From: Rhizobium sp. ASV8
GTDB taxonomy: Bacteria; Pseudomonadota; Alphaproteobacteria; Rhizobiales; Rhizobiaceae
NCBI RefSeq assembly: GCF_016429255.1
Contig: NZ_JAELUG010000001.1
Coordinates: forward strand, 62,001 to 126,000
Length of the DNA: 64,000 bases
Direction of reading: 5' to 3'
In this document: piece after piece, positions 1-8,858 of the stretch
How the letters are laid out: each line of letters starts with the position of its first letter
How positions within the stretch are numbered: position 1 is the first letter of the stretch
Position numbers and translations under genes: made by a program
Notes under the pieces: generated by a model
The model's input: the letters and a program-made list of their open reading frames with translations, nothing else
Told to the model about the DNA's origin: nothing
Database searches by the model: none

Positions 1-1065
1 GATGGCCGCAGCTTCCCGCGATTCCGGCTGCTGGAAGGCATTCAGTGCCGAATTCGACAGGGCGCCCACGAGCGCCAGACCGGCGACAGCCTCGATCAGG
101 ATCGGCGGCGCCAGCGCGACGAAAGCCGTGACGGCACTCGCGAGCAAGCCGAGGATGACATAACCAATGCCGGCAATGATCGCCGCCCAATAGCGCCGCT
201 TGGGATCGCTATGAGCATCCTGTCCGGCGCACATAGCCGCCGTGATGGCAGCAAGATTGACGGCATGGCCGCCGAAGGGAACGGCAAGAAGAGAGAATAC
301 GCCCGTTACGGCGAACAGTGGACCCGGCTTCGGATCGTAATCATGCACCTTGAGCACCACGATGCCCGGTATGTTCTGCGACGCCATCGTCACGATGAAC
401 AGCGGCAGTGCAATGGACACGATGCCGGCAAGGGTGACGACAGGCTTTACGAATTCCACCGTCGGCAACAGCGAATGCTCGATCGAACCAAGCGCGCCGT
501 CCGGTATCTTCACGCCGAAGGCCAGAACCAGCGCAAAGGCGGCAAGGGCCGCCGGCACCGCCCAAAGCCGCTTGAACGAGCCGACGACGATCCAGGCAAG
601 AATGATCGGCAGGCCGAAAGCAGGATTGAAGGCGATCGCCTTTACCGGCGCAAAACAGAGGCCGATGAGCACGCCGGAAAGCATGGCATTGGCCAGCGGC
701 GCCGGGATGGAGGCCACCGCGCGGCCGAACGGGCGGAAGAGTCCGGCAATGACGATCAATATTCCGCAGATGAGGAAGGCGCCGACCGCCGCCGAGAAGC
801 CGCCTTCGATCGCCCCGCCGCTTGCCAGCAAGGCAGCACCGGGCGTCGACCAAGCGATGCTGATGGGCAATCTGGTGGCTGTGCTGAGCACGATCGCGCA
901 AAGACCCATCGCAACCGAGAGCGCCATCAGGCCGGAGGCGGCCTGGGCGTCCGTGGCTCCCACCACCTGCAGGCCGTGAAAGACGACCGCGAAGGAGCTG
1001 GCAAAGCCGACAAATGCCGTAAGGCAACCCATGAACAGGCTTTGAACGGAGAAATCTTTGAGCAT
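1..1065 (-). CDS. benE: Benzoate/H+ symporter BenE family protein (3' end outside window)
   Basis: Reading the minus strand from an ATG at 1065 gives 355 uninterrupted codons that run off the left edge, so the C-terminus is missing. The protein begins MLKDFSVQSLFMGCLTAF and consists almost entirely of hydrophobic helices separated by short polar loops, with a PISIAWSTPGAALL segment and a VPFGGHAVNLAAITAAMCAG segment characteristic of BenE-type proton symporters for benzoate or related aromatic acids in the inner membrane. It diverges from a DeoR-type regulator across a 191-bp gap. No strong Shine-Dalgarno precedes the ATG. Family assignment is from recognised sequence character; the transported substrate is inferred only, and no aromatic catabolic genes are visible beside it. 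Confidence 0.82.
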   Translation of the reverse strand, partial: MLKDFSVQSLFMGCLTAFVGFASSFAVVFHGLQVVGATDAQAASGLMALSVAMGLCAIVLSTATRLPISIAWSTPGAALLASGGAIEGGFSAAVGAFLICGILIVIAGLFRPFGRAVASIPAPLANAMLSGVLIGLCFAPVKAIAFNPAFGLPIILAWIVVGSFKRLWAVPAALAAFALVLAFGVKIPDGALGSIEHSLLPTVEFVKPVVTLAGIVSIALPLFIVTMASQNIPGIVVLKVHDYDPKPGPLFAVTGVFSLLAVPFGGHAVNLAAITAAMCAGQDAHSDPKRRYWAAIIAGIGYVILGLLASAVTAFVALAPPILIEAVAGLALVGALSNSALNAFQQPESREAAAI

Positions 1066-1203
1066 AGCAACGGAGACTCGAACGAGGAGCGATTGAAACC
1101 GCATGGAGCATTACGCGCGTCCGGCGTGCAAGTGCAGTTTCGCGACAAAATGACGGTGTCGATCGTCAAATCGATTGCCGCATGTTTCACGGTCGATTCT
1201 AAA

Positions 1204-1243
1204 CGTGCATGAACGTGCATATTGACTCTCTTGTTCATGCACG
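1204..1243. promoter_or_regulatory. Inverted repeat, probable DeoR-family operator
   Basis: CGTGCATGAA at 1204-1213 is repeated exactly as its reverse complement TTCATGCACG at 1234-1243. A direct repeat AACGTGCAT also occurs at 1202 and 1212. The arms flank the -35 hexamer of the promoter before the DeoR-type gene, so binding there would fit autoregulation. It also lies in the shared region with benE. Role is inferred from position. Confidence 0.5.
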
Positions 1244-1250
1244 ATATTGC
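1222..1250 (+). promoter_or_regulatory. Sigma70-type promoter, apparently giving a leaderless transcript
   Basis: TTGACT at 1222-1227 and TATTGC at 1245-1250 are separated by 17 bp. The ATG of the DeoR-type gene is at 1257, only 6 bases beyond the -10 hexamer, which is where transcription would be expected to start. No Shine-Dalgarno precedes that ATG. Confidence 0.45.
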
Positions 1251-1256
1251 AAATTT

Positions 1257-2042
1257 ATGAGCACTTCATTGCCACTGTCCCGCCGCGACATTATAGAGGC
1301 CCGCCTTGCCGAGGGGCGGCAAGTCGTGGCCGCATCGGTCGCCGCAGAGTTCGAGGTCTCCGAGGATGCAGTGCGCAGGGATCTGCGGGCGCTCGCGGCC
1401 GAGGGCAAATGCCGGCGCGTCTATGGCGGCGCACTTCCTCTTTTCACGCCTTCCCAGCCCATCTCGGCCCGGATCGGCAAGGCATCCGCTCGAAAGAGAA
1501 TATTGGCGCAGGCGGCCGTGACGATGATCGAGCGCGGGGAGTTCGTATTTCTCGACAGCAGCAGCACCAACCTTGAAATGGTTGACCTGCTGCCGAAGGG
1601 CTTCGACGTGACGATCGCCACCAATTCCGTAGAAATCGCCAGCGCCATCATGAAGCGCGGCGACATCCCCCTGGTTGTTATCGGTGGCGCGGTCAATCCT
1701 GTCGTAGGCGGATGCGTCGATGCGTCGGCTGTTGCCGCAATCGCCGCTCTGAACATCGACCGCTGCTTTCTCGGGGTCTGCGCGATTTCGGCGAGAACCG
1801 GCATCAGCGTGTACGAACATGCAGACGCGATCTTCAAGCGCATGCTGCTCGAAAGAAGCGCATCGCGGATCGGGCTGATCACATCTGAAAAGTTTCACGA
1901 ACGCGCGCCGCACCGCATAGGCGGCGCAGCGAATATCGACAGACTGATCGTCGAGGATGACCTGCCTGACGACGACGAAAAGGCCGCAATCGCTGCCGGT
2001 TTCTCGCTCGTCAAGCCGCGCGACGTGACGTCATCCTCCTGA
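1257..2042 (+). CDS. DeoR/GlpR-family transcriptional regulator
   Basis: A 261-residue protein with the usual DeoR layout: an N-terminal helix-turn-helix (about residues 10-60, with EFEVSEDAVRRDLRAL) followed by the conserved RVYGGA turn, then a C-terminal sugar-phosphate-sensing domain containing the FLDSSSTNLEMV motif and a GCVDASAV loop. These regulators usually repress and respond to phosphorylated sugars. The frame is open from an ATG at 1209, but that would place coding sequence inside the palindrome and promoter; MSTSLPLSRR at 1257 fits the family N-terminus better. An MFS transporter follows after 16 bp, so the pair is probably an operon and the transporter a likely target. Confidence 0.88.
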   Translation: MSTSLPLSRRDIIEARLAEGRQVVAASVAAEFEVSEDAVRRDLRALAAEGKCRRVYGGALPLFTPSQPISARIGKASARKRILAQAAVTMIERGEFVFLDSSSTNLEMVDLLPKGFDVTIATNSVEIASAIMKRGDIPLVVIGGAVNPVVGGCVDASAVAAIAALNIDRCFLGVCAISARTGISVYEHADAIFKRMLLERSASRIGLITSEKFHERAPHRIGGAANIDRLIVEDDLPDDDEKAAIAAGFSLVKPRDVTSSS

Positions 2043-2058
2043 TTTCGAAGGACAAGCA

Positions 2059-3255
2059 ATGACTGCGCAATCAACGGACCGGCCGGAAACCCGGCTGGCA
2101 ACAAGGCTGGCTTTCCTGGTGGGTGGATTCAGTCTCGCCTGCTGGGCGCCTCTCGTGCCCTTCGCAAAGGCCCGGCTCGGCGTCGACGATGGCGTACTCG
2201 GCATGCTGTTGCTTTGCCTGGGTCTCGGTTCGGTCGCCGCGATGCTTGCCACCGGCATGTTGAGCGCGCGCTACGGCAGCAAACCCATCATCATTGCCGG
2301 CGGCTTGGGTCTCGCGCTCACCTTGCCGACGCTGACTTTGGCCAGCACACCATTCACGCTGGGCGTTGCACTGGCGGTCTTCGGCGCTTTTCTCGGATCG
2401 CTCGATGTCGCCATGAACATCCACGCCGTCGAGGTCGAAAAAGGCGCCGATCGGCCGCTGATGTCGGGCTTTCATGCGCTTTTCAGCATCGGTGGCTTTA
2501 TCGGCTCGTTGCTGGTGACGCTGCTGCTATCCGTCGGAGCCGGCCCCTTCGTCGCAACAATGGTATGTGCGGTTCTGATGGTGGTCGCCATGGTCGTCGC
2601 ATGGCCAAAACTGCTGAGGACGGTTCCCTCGGAGGATGCACCGCTCTTTGTCATTCCCCGCAGCTTCGTCCTGTTGCTGGCTGTCCTGGCTGCTATCACC
2701 TTCCTCGTAGAAGGCGCCATTCTCGACTGGAGCGCCCTGCTTCTCACCACCCAGGGCCTGGTCGATGCGAGCCATGGCGGCCTTGGCTACATGCTATTCG
2801 CAATCGCCATGACGATAGGGCGTCTGGCCGGAGACCGGATCACGGCAAAGCTCGGAGACAGGGCGATGATGCTATGGGGCGGGCTTATCGCCGTAGCCGG
2901 CTTTGTCGTGCTTCTCCTGAGCCCGATTGCGATCCTTGCCATGGGCGGCTTCCTGCTGATCGGCTTCGGCGCCTCCAATATCGTGCCGGTACTCTTCCGC
3001 AAGGGAGGAGCACAGACGGTGATGCCGGCAGGATTGGCCATCGCGGCCATCACCATGACCGGTTATGCCGGCGTGCTGATCGGACCTGCAAGCGTCGGCT
3101 TCGTGGCCAATCATGTCGGCCTGCCCGCTTCCTTCTGGATGCTCGCCATCTTGCTCTGCGCCGCACCTCTTTGTGCCGGCATCGTGACACGCAACCGGGA
3201 TCGGGACGAAGCAGGCACGGAAGCTCATCCTTCATACCGCTCCGTGGACACCTGA
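2059..3255 (+). CDS. MFS transporter, YbjJ-like
   Basis: A 398-residue major facilitator with about 12 hydrophobic helices. The N-terminal half has GFSLACWAPLVPFAKARLGV, the ARYGSKPIIIAGG loop, and SLDVAMNIHAVEVEKGADRPLMSGFHALFSIGG, a stretch typical of the YbjJ/FucP-like MFS subgroup. AAGGA precedes the ATG at a good distance. It lies 16 bp behind the DeoR-type regulator and is probably co-transcribed and controlled by it. The substrate cannot be read from the sequence; a sugar or sugar-derivative exporter is a reasonable inference from the regulator class. Confidence 0.85.
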   Translation: MTAQSTDRPETRLATRLAFLVGGFSLACWAPLVPFAKARLGVDDGVLGMLLLCLGLGSVAAMLATGMLSARYGSKPIIIAGGLGLALTLPTLTLASTPFTLGVALAVFGAFLGSLDVAMNIHAVEVEKGADRPLMSGFHALFSIGGFIGSLLVTLLLSVGAGPFVATMVCAVLMVVAMVVAWPKLLRTVPSEDAPLFVIPRSFVLLLAVLAAITFLVEGAILDWSALLLTTQGLVDASHGGLGYMLFAIAMTIGRLAGDRITAKLGDRAMMLWGGLIAVAGFVVLLLSPIAILAMGGFLLIGFGASNIVPVLFRKGGAQTVMPAGLAIAAITMTGYAGVLIGPASVGFVANHVGLPASFWMLAILLCAAPLCAGIVTRNRDRDEAGTEAHPSYRSVDT

Positions 3256-3416
3256 TATCCCGGCTCGATGCCAGCCAGCCGGATCGAACCGGCAGCGGCA
3301 AACAGTTCGCCACCTCTGGAAACGTTGCACCCTCTCGAGTGGCGAAAGCTGGCGGCGGATTTTTCCGCCGCCAGCCCCTTTTTCTCAGCCGGAGCGATCA
3401 GTTCCATCTCCCCAAA

Positions 3417-3464
3417 ACGAAAAACGCCCTCGCCTGCCTTGCGGCAAACGAGGGCGTTTTGTTT
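3417..3464. terminator. Bidirectional rho-independent terminator
   Basis: AAAACGCCCTCG (3421-3432) pairs with CGAGGGCGTTTT (3449-3460), with A and T runs on the two sides. It sits between the convergent MFS and clpP genes and can serve both. Confidence 0.85.
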
Positions 3465-3481
3465 AAGCAAAACCCGCTAGA

Positions 3482-4069
3482 TCAGATGTCTGCCTGCGAG
3501 GTCACGATACGCGAGACCAGACCATAGGCCTTGGCTTCTTCAGCAGAGAGCCAGTAGTCGCGGTCCGTGTCCTTGGCGATCTTTTCGATCGCCTGGCCGG
3601 TTGCTTCCGAGAAGATCTTGTTCAGGCGCTCGTTCATCTTGATGATCTCGCGAGCCTGGATCTCGATGTCGGAAGCCATGCCGCGCGTGCCGCCAGACGG
3701 TTGGTGCAGCAGGAAGCGCGTGTTCGGCAGGCAAATACGGCGCTCCTTCGGAGCGGCGACATAGATCAATGCACCGGCGGAAGCGACCCAACCCGTGCCG
3801 ATCACCCAAACCTTCGGCTTGATGAACTTGATCATGTCGTGGATGGAATCGCCGGATTCGACATGGCCGCCGGGCGAATTCACATAGATGCGGATGTCGT
3901 CATCACTGGCTGCAGCGAGCGCTACGAGCTGCGAGCAGACCTTCTGCGCCAGCTCCTGCGTGATGCCGCCATAGATGAAGATCGAACGCGACTTGAAAAG
4001 ATTCGCCTCCGCGTCCTTGCCCAAAGGCTGCTCGGTCTTCTTGTCTTCCTGTTCGTCTTCGTCGTTCAT
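3482..4069 (-). CDS. ClpP-family serine protease, divergent paralogue
   Basis: A 195-residue ClpP-fold peptidase. The catalytic triad is intact: Ser97 in VASAGA, His122 in LLHQPSGG and Asp171 in [11 protein letters not shown], matching the numbering of mature E. coli ClpP. The NSPGGHV oxyanion strand is present. Differences from housekeeping ClpP are the highly charged N-terminus (residues 1-22) in place of the usual axial loop sequence, and [16 protein letters not shown] where main ClpPs have GQAASMGAFLL. Rhizobia carry several clpP paralogues; this looks like an accessory one, and no clpX or clpA is adjacent. GGAGA precedes the ATG. Whether it forms rings alone or with another ClpP is unknown. 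Confidence 0.88.
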   Translation of the reverse strand: MNDEDEQEDKKTEQPLGKDAEANLFKSRSIFIYGGITQELAQKVCSQLVALAAASDDDIRIYVNSPGGHVESGDSIHDMIKFIKPKVWVIGTGWVASAGALIYVAAPKERRICLPNTRFLLHQPSGGTRGMASDIEIQAREIIKMNERLNKIFSEATGQAIEKIAKDTDRDYWLSAEEAKAYGLVSRIVTSQADI

Positions 4070-4299
4070 TCAACTCTCCAGCAGATGCGTCGTTCACCGC
4101 ACATAGTGCGACTCAATGCGTAAAACAATGCTGGAAAAAGACAAGGCGGGAATAGCGACTGACAACATGGTGTTATGGTTGCGGATTACCGAAATGTAAC
4201 TTGAACGGCTTTGAAAAGCCGAGATTGGATCTTACGTCAGGTTAGCGCGAGAGGAATCGCGCCCCGAATTTACAGCAACAGATCGCCAAGGAGGCCATC

Positions 4300-5121
4300 A
4301 TGTCGCCTGAAGAACGTCAATTGCTCGCCTCTCTCTTTGACCGCGTACGCTCGGCCGGAAGCACTCAGCGCGACGCAGATGCAGAGGCCTTCATCAACCA
4401 GTCGGTCCGCGACCAGCCCTATGCGCCTTATTTTCTGGCGCAGGCGGTCATCATGCAGGAACAGGGCATGAAGGCTGCGGCCGATCGCATCCAGCAGCTC
4501 GAAGCCCGCGTCCATGAGCTTGAGCAGCAGGCGGCCGACAGTCACCCGCAAGGCCAGAGCGGCGGTTTCCTCGGCGGAATAGGCTCGCTCTTCGGCGGCG
4601 GCCAGCAACAACAGCGTCCCCCCGCACCGCAGGCCGCCAGCCCGCAGCAGCAGGGCCGTCTCTATGACGACTACGCGCGCAATGCACCACAGCAGCAGCC
4701 CGGCCCATGGAGCGGCCAACCGCAGCCGCAGCCATCCGGCCCCTGGAGCCAACAGGCGGCTGCACCTTCGGCGGGCGGCAGCTTCCTGCGCGGCGCGCTT
4801 GGCACGGCTGCCGGCGTCGCGGGTGGCGTGATGCTGGCGGAATCGCTCTCCAGCCTCTTCAGCCCGCACCTCGGTGGCACAGGCGGCGGCCTCTTCGGCG
4901 GCAATGCCGGCAGCGGCCTCTTCGGAGCCACGGCAGCCAACGCAGCCGAACAGCCCGTGCAGGAAACCATCATCAACAACAACTATTTCGGCAATGACGA
5001 TCAGAGTGATCAGAGCGCGGCCGATTATGCGCAGGATGCTGCCCAGGACGCTCAGGACGCTCAGGACGACGACAATGACGATTCGTTCGACAATAGCGAC
5101 GACGACAGTTCGTTTGCCTGA
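4300..5121 (+). CDS. DUF2076 domain-containing protein
   Basis: A 273-residue protein of unknown function. Residues 1-80 (MSPEERQLLASLFDRVRSAG onward) match the N-terminal helical region of DUF2076 proteins, ending in a short coiled coil (RIQQLEARVHELEQQ). The middle is rich in Gln, Pro and Gly. Residues 160-185 (FLRGALGTAAGVAGGVMLAE) could be a hydrophobic helix. The tail is strongly acidic, ending in repeated Asp and Ser. AAGGAGG stands 8 bases before the ATG. It diverges from clpP with 230 bp between. Function is unknown; low-complexity regions suggest a membrane- or envelope-associated scaffold, but that is a guess. Confidence 0.8.
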   Translation: MSPEERQLLASLFDRVRSAGSTQRDADAEAFINQSVRDQPYAPYFLAQAVIMQEQGMKAAADRIQQLEARVHELEQQAADSHPQGQSGGFLGGIGSLFGGGQQQQRPPAPQAASPQQQGRLYDDYARNAPQQQPGPWSGQPQPQPSGPWSQQAAAPSAGGSFLRGALGTAAGVAGGVMLAESLSSLFSPHLGGTGGGLFGGNAGSGLFGATAANAAEQPVQETIINNNYFGNDDQSDQSAADYAQDAAQDAQDAQDDDNDDSFDNSDDDSSFA

Positions 5122-5138
5122 ACCGGTACCAGCTTAAC

Positions 5139-5176
5139 AAAAAAAGCCGCCATCCCTGGATGGCGGCTTTTTCGAT
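5139..5176. terminator. Bidirectional rho-independent terminator
   Basis: AAAAAAGCCGCCATCC and its complement GGATGGCGGCTTTTT flank a short loop. It lies between the convergent DUF2076 gene and queF. Confidence 0.88.
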
Positions 5177-5640
5177 CAGCCTCGGCCGCGATAGGGCTGT
5201 ACGCCTTGGTCCGGCAACCATACGCCCTCCGGCGGCTTGCCCGTCTGCCAGAAAACATCGATCGGAATGCCGCCGCGCGGATACCAATAGGCACCGATGC
5301 GCAGCCATTTCGGCTCCAACAGCTCCACCAATCGCTTGGCAATATAGATCGAGCAATCCTCGTGAAACGCGCCGTGATTGCGGAAGGAATGCAGGAAGAG
5401 CTTCAGCGACTTCGATTCCACCAGCCATTCGTTCGGAACGTAGTCGATGACGATATGGGCAAAATCGGGCTGTCCCGTCATCGGGCATAACGAGGTGAAT
5501 TCCGGTGCGGTGAAGCGCACGACATAATCCGTACCGGCATGGCCGGCCGGCACTTTTTCGAGAACGGCGGATTCGGGGTTGGCAGCCGTTTCCGTCTGGC
5601 TTCCGAGCATCGACAGGCCGGATACATCGGTTGTTGGCAT
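5176..5640 (-). CDS. queF: NADPH-dependent 7-cyano-7-deazaguanine reductase
   Basis: QueF reduces preQ0 to preQ1 in queuosine biosynthesis in the cytoplasm. This is the short, unimodular form (154 residues). The substrate-attacking Cys52 and Asp59 lie in [14 protein letters not shown], the NADPH-binding ESKSLK motif is at 75-80, and the FHE motif is at 92-94. GGAG lies shortly before the ATG. No other queuosine gene is next to it, and I found no preQ1 riboswitch upstream. The gene ends against the terminator shared with the DUF2076 gene. Confidence 0.96.
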   Translation of the reverse strand: MPTTDVSGLSMLGSQTETAANPESAVLEKVPAGHAGTDYVVRFTAPEFTSLCPMTGQPDFAHIVIDYVPNEWLVESKSLKLFLHSFRNHGAFHEDCSIYIAKRLVELLEPKWLRIGAYWYPRGGIPIDVFWQTGKPPEGVWLPDQGVQPYRGRG

Positions 5641-5954
5641 CTCAGGTCTCCTTGATCGTTTCGACGCGGATCCCAGGGGCTTTCGTGCTCCGGCTCCACA
5701 TGAATGGTTAAGTCGGCACTCGCATGGCTCGCGCTTGTGGCGTCTTCAAGGCGGGCTATAGACCGGACACGCTGGCATGTTGGCCGGGATGGCGATGAAA
5801 ATCGCTAGGCTTTCCTGCCTCCACAGCGGATCTCCAAATCACCTAGGTCAAACCCTGCCCCGTGTGATTGCCTCCAGCTCATTGCGTAACTTTAAGTTGA
5901 TCTTTCGCTCTTTCGACGGCTACGCGATGAATCAGGCTTAAGGCGGGGCGGCAA
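5641..5954. other. Intergenic region, 314 bp
   Basis: Upstream of queF on one side and of a small membrane ORF on the other. I see no convincing riboswitch, RNA gene, repeat or conserved ORF in it. Confidence 0.5.
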
Positions 5955-6272
5955 ATGAACCACAGGGTGAACAAGCTATTCTTCCACGCACTAGTCTGGT
6001 TCGCGCTTGCCGTGCTGGCATACAACACTGCCGGCCCGTACCATTTTGCAAGTTGCTGGCCAATTGTGCCACTCTATCTACCACCCTTGAATATAGTGCT
6101 CTTCGCCATTGCCATCTCAAGCGTCGCCGTCTTGCAGGCATCGATTTCGCGTCCACAAATGCGCGGGGATCCACTCTTCTGGGCAGCGTGCCATGGAATG
6201 ATCCTGACTCTAGGGGTGGCGACCTGCAAGCTTTCCGCTTATGCGGCAATCGGCGAGGTCGACTGCCTGTAG
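5955..6272 (+). CDS. Small hypothetical membrane protein
   Basis: A 105-residue ORF with three likely transmembrane helices (roughly residues 9-27, 36-60 and 73-97). AAGGCGGGG precedes the ATG, which supports translation. I do not recognise the family. The neighbours are queF (divergent) and bluB (downstream, same strand, about 210 bp away), and no shared role is evident. Codon use is less strongly biased to G/C at third positions than in neighbouring genes, so it may be a recent acquisition or not a real gene. Confidence 0.4.
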   Translation: MNHRVNKLFFHALVWFALAVLAYNTAGPYHFASCWPIVPLYLPPLNIVLFAIAISSVAVLQASISRPQMRGDPLFWAACHGMILTLGVATCKLSAYAAIGEVDCL

Positions 6273-6435
6273 CGAGCGTTGCCCGTCTCCCAAGCGAAGA
6301 GTCCGTTGCCCCATACCATCAAGAGCAAGTCCAACCGCATTCGCCTCCTGGTGGCTGGATGGTCGTCCACCTCCGAAAAATCGTGTTGATAGTTTCGGCT
6401 ACGGCGCGTCCCTAAGCTACACCTCAGTCCGATAA

Positions 6436-7230
<795 letters not shown>

Positions 7231-7269
7231 GGATCGCTGCCCTGCTACAACCCCTGACTGATCAAGGTA

Positions 7270-7905
7270 TTATGATCTGAACGTGACAAACGAGATCACA
7301 TTGCCGTCCGGATCACACACATGAAAGTCGGTGCCACCCCAGGCCTGCTTGGCGAGCGGCTGCGCGAACTCGGCTCCCTTCGCCTTGAACTCCTCGAATA
7401 ATCCCTGGACGTTCGACACCTCGATCGAGGCGAGGATCAGCGATTTCTCCTTCGCCGCAGCAGCAGCGAAATAGGGTTCATAAACGAGCCGCAAGTGGAT
7501 CCAGATGCCGTCGCGCGACACTGCCCCATAAAATGGCGGCGACCCGTGCAGGAAAGCCTCCGCGAAGCCCAGCTTGTCCCTGAAATAAGTGGCGCTGGCG
7601 GCAACATCCCGCACGAAAAGGATCGGTATGACGCTCTTGAACGCAGGCGGTTCGGGTGCAGCGGCCGGCATCTTCGGCGCGTCCACGGCAACGGCCTTCA
7701 GCTCGGCCCAACTTCCGTGGCCGGCCTCGGCTGCAACAATCTCCTGTGCCAGCGCCAAGGGGAACTTCATCGCCAGGATTTCACGATCCGTCATTGCACC
7801 GAAACGGTCGAGCACGCGAACCCTTCCACCGATGGAATAGTCGCCATCACGGTGCCAGCGCATCAGCAGCTTGGCTTGCTTACGATAGGTATCAAGGGTG
7901 GGCAT
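7270..7905 (-). CDS. VOC (glyoxalase/bleomycin-resistance) domain protein with extra N-terminal domain
   Basis: A 211-residue protein. The C-terminal half (about 88-211) is a vicinal-oxygen-chelate domain starting at SVIPILFVRDVAASATYFRDKLGF and ending with the typical GGTDFHVCDPDGNVISF. The N-terminal 75 residues (YRKQAKLLMRWHRDGDYSIGGRVRVLDRF) form a small helical domain with an ILAMKFPLALAQEIVAAEAGHGSWAELK stretch that often precedes VOC domains in Rhizobiales. AGGAG lies 8 bases before the ATG. The function may be small-molecule resistance or isomerisation; the substrate is unknown. It converges with bluB. Confidence 0.8.
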   Translation of the reverse strand: MPTLDTYRKQAKLLMRWHRDGDYSIGGRVRVLDRFGAMTDREILAMKFPLALAQEIVAAEAGHGSWAELKAVAVDAPKMPAAAPEPPAFKSVIPILFVRDVAASATYFRDKLGFAEAFLHGSPPFYGAVSRDGIWIHLRLVYEPYFAAAAAKEKSLILASIEVSNVQGLFEEFKAKGAEFAQPLAKQAWGGTDFHVCDPDGNVISFVTFRS

Positions 7906-8022
7906 GGACAGACTCCTGCTGAGTGATATCAGCGGGCGGGCCTAGCCCTTTCGGCCCTATGCCGATGTGCCCCACAGGAACGCTCAAAGAGTAATTTACA
8001 CCCAGCGATAAGTCAAACAAAG

Positions 8023-8733
8023 CTAAGGCAAAGCGTGGCTTGCAGCGAAACGCTCATCCTCGTTATGCAGCCTCAGCGACCAGCGCAGCATGAAGGGCAA
8101 CGACGTCCAAAGCCCGGAGGTCAAACCCGCCTGCCTCAGCGCGGCGGCAGTCCAGGTATTGCATCCCATCAGCACATTGAAATACCCCCGCGCCTCGAAG
8201 AACGCATCATTCGGTCCATAATTGCTGCCGATCAACGGGCTTGGCCGATTGTCCGTCAGTTCGAGACTGGCAAGAATGAACTGCTTGAGTCGCTCCAATC
8301 CCTCGGCATCGATGTTGATAGTCGTGACACCTGGCGCAGTTGGGGGAATGTCACCCGTCAACTCCGCATGAATGACCGAGCGATCGAGCGCGAAGCTTTT
8401 GAGAACGGGGCCTGCCTTCAAATCGGCCCAGGTACGCGTCTCGATATAGAAGCTCCGACCGCCCCAGCCGAAGACGAGATAGCGCAGGTTCGGATTGTCG
8501 AGATCGAGCCCGGCAGTCCGTAGAAAGGCGAAACGGGTGAGAAGATCGCCATCGACGGGAATGGCGATATCCGTGTGGATAGGATTGCTGAGCAAGAGGA
8601 TATGTTGCGAACGCACGGCCGTTTCAGCCGAGCCGTCATACCTCAGCGGCCGAGGCACCAGGATGCCGAGAGCGGCAAGTGCCACGATGGCAAGCACGGC
8701 GAAGACAGCGCCTTTGAATATCCTGTAGATCAC
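8023..8733 (-). CDS. DUF2459 (TIGR02117) family protein
   Basis: The open frame extends far upstream inside the trpE region, but real coding begins near a GTG at 8733, giving 236 residues. It starts with a membrane anchor (FKGAVFAVLAIVALAALGIL), followed by LLSNPIHTDIAIPVD, VFGWGGRSFYIETRTWADLKAGPVLKSF, SNYGPNDAFFEARGYFNVLMGCNTWTAAALRQAG, the hallmark segments of DUF2459. The cysteine in GCNTW and nearby His suggest an NlpC/P60-like or urease-region fold, but no activity is known. GGTGGGGG stands upstream of the GTG. Likely periplasmic and membrane-anchored. Confidence 0.8.
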   Translation of the reverse strand: MIYRIFKGAVFAVLAIVALAALGILVPRPLRYDGSAETAVRSQHILLLSNPIHTDIAIPVDGDLLTRFAFLRTAGLDLDNPNLRYLVFGWGGRSFYIETRTWADLKAGPVLKSFALDRSVIHAELTGDIPPTAPGVTTINIDAEGLERLKQFILASLELTDNRPSPLIGSNYGPNDAFFEARGYFNVLMGCNTWTAAALRQAGLTSGLWTSLPFMLRWSLRLHNEDERFAASHALP

Positions 8734-8797
8734 CGAACGAAAGCCCCCACCAGCATCGAGTGTCTTCCGTTGTTTGTTGGCGCCTTCAAGACATGGA

Positions 8798-8832
8798 GAC
8801 ACCCCATGCACATTCCGAGTGCATGGGGTGTC
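8798..8832. repeat. Perfect 14-bp inverted repeat between trpE(G) and the DUF2459 gene
   Basis: GACACCCCATGCAC at 8798-8811 and GTGCATGGGGTGTC at 8819-8832 enclose a 7-base loop. It sits just after the trpE(G) stop on the minus strand but has no U-run on either side, so it is an atypical terminator or a processing/regulatory hairpin. Confidence 0.7.
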
Positions 8833-8858
8833 CAAATTCTGCAACCAGCGGCGTCGCC

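Noticed and set aside
211..1212. Plus-strand ORF of 333 codons over the left end
   Set aside because: It is antisense to the BenE gene, whose translation has clear membrane helices; the ORF product is an Arg/Asp-rich low-complexity shadow.
5641..5700. preQ1 riboswitch before queF
   Set aside because: No compact C-rich loop and A-rich tail pattern near the ribosome site.
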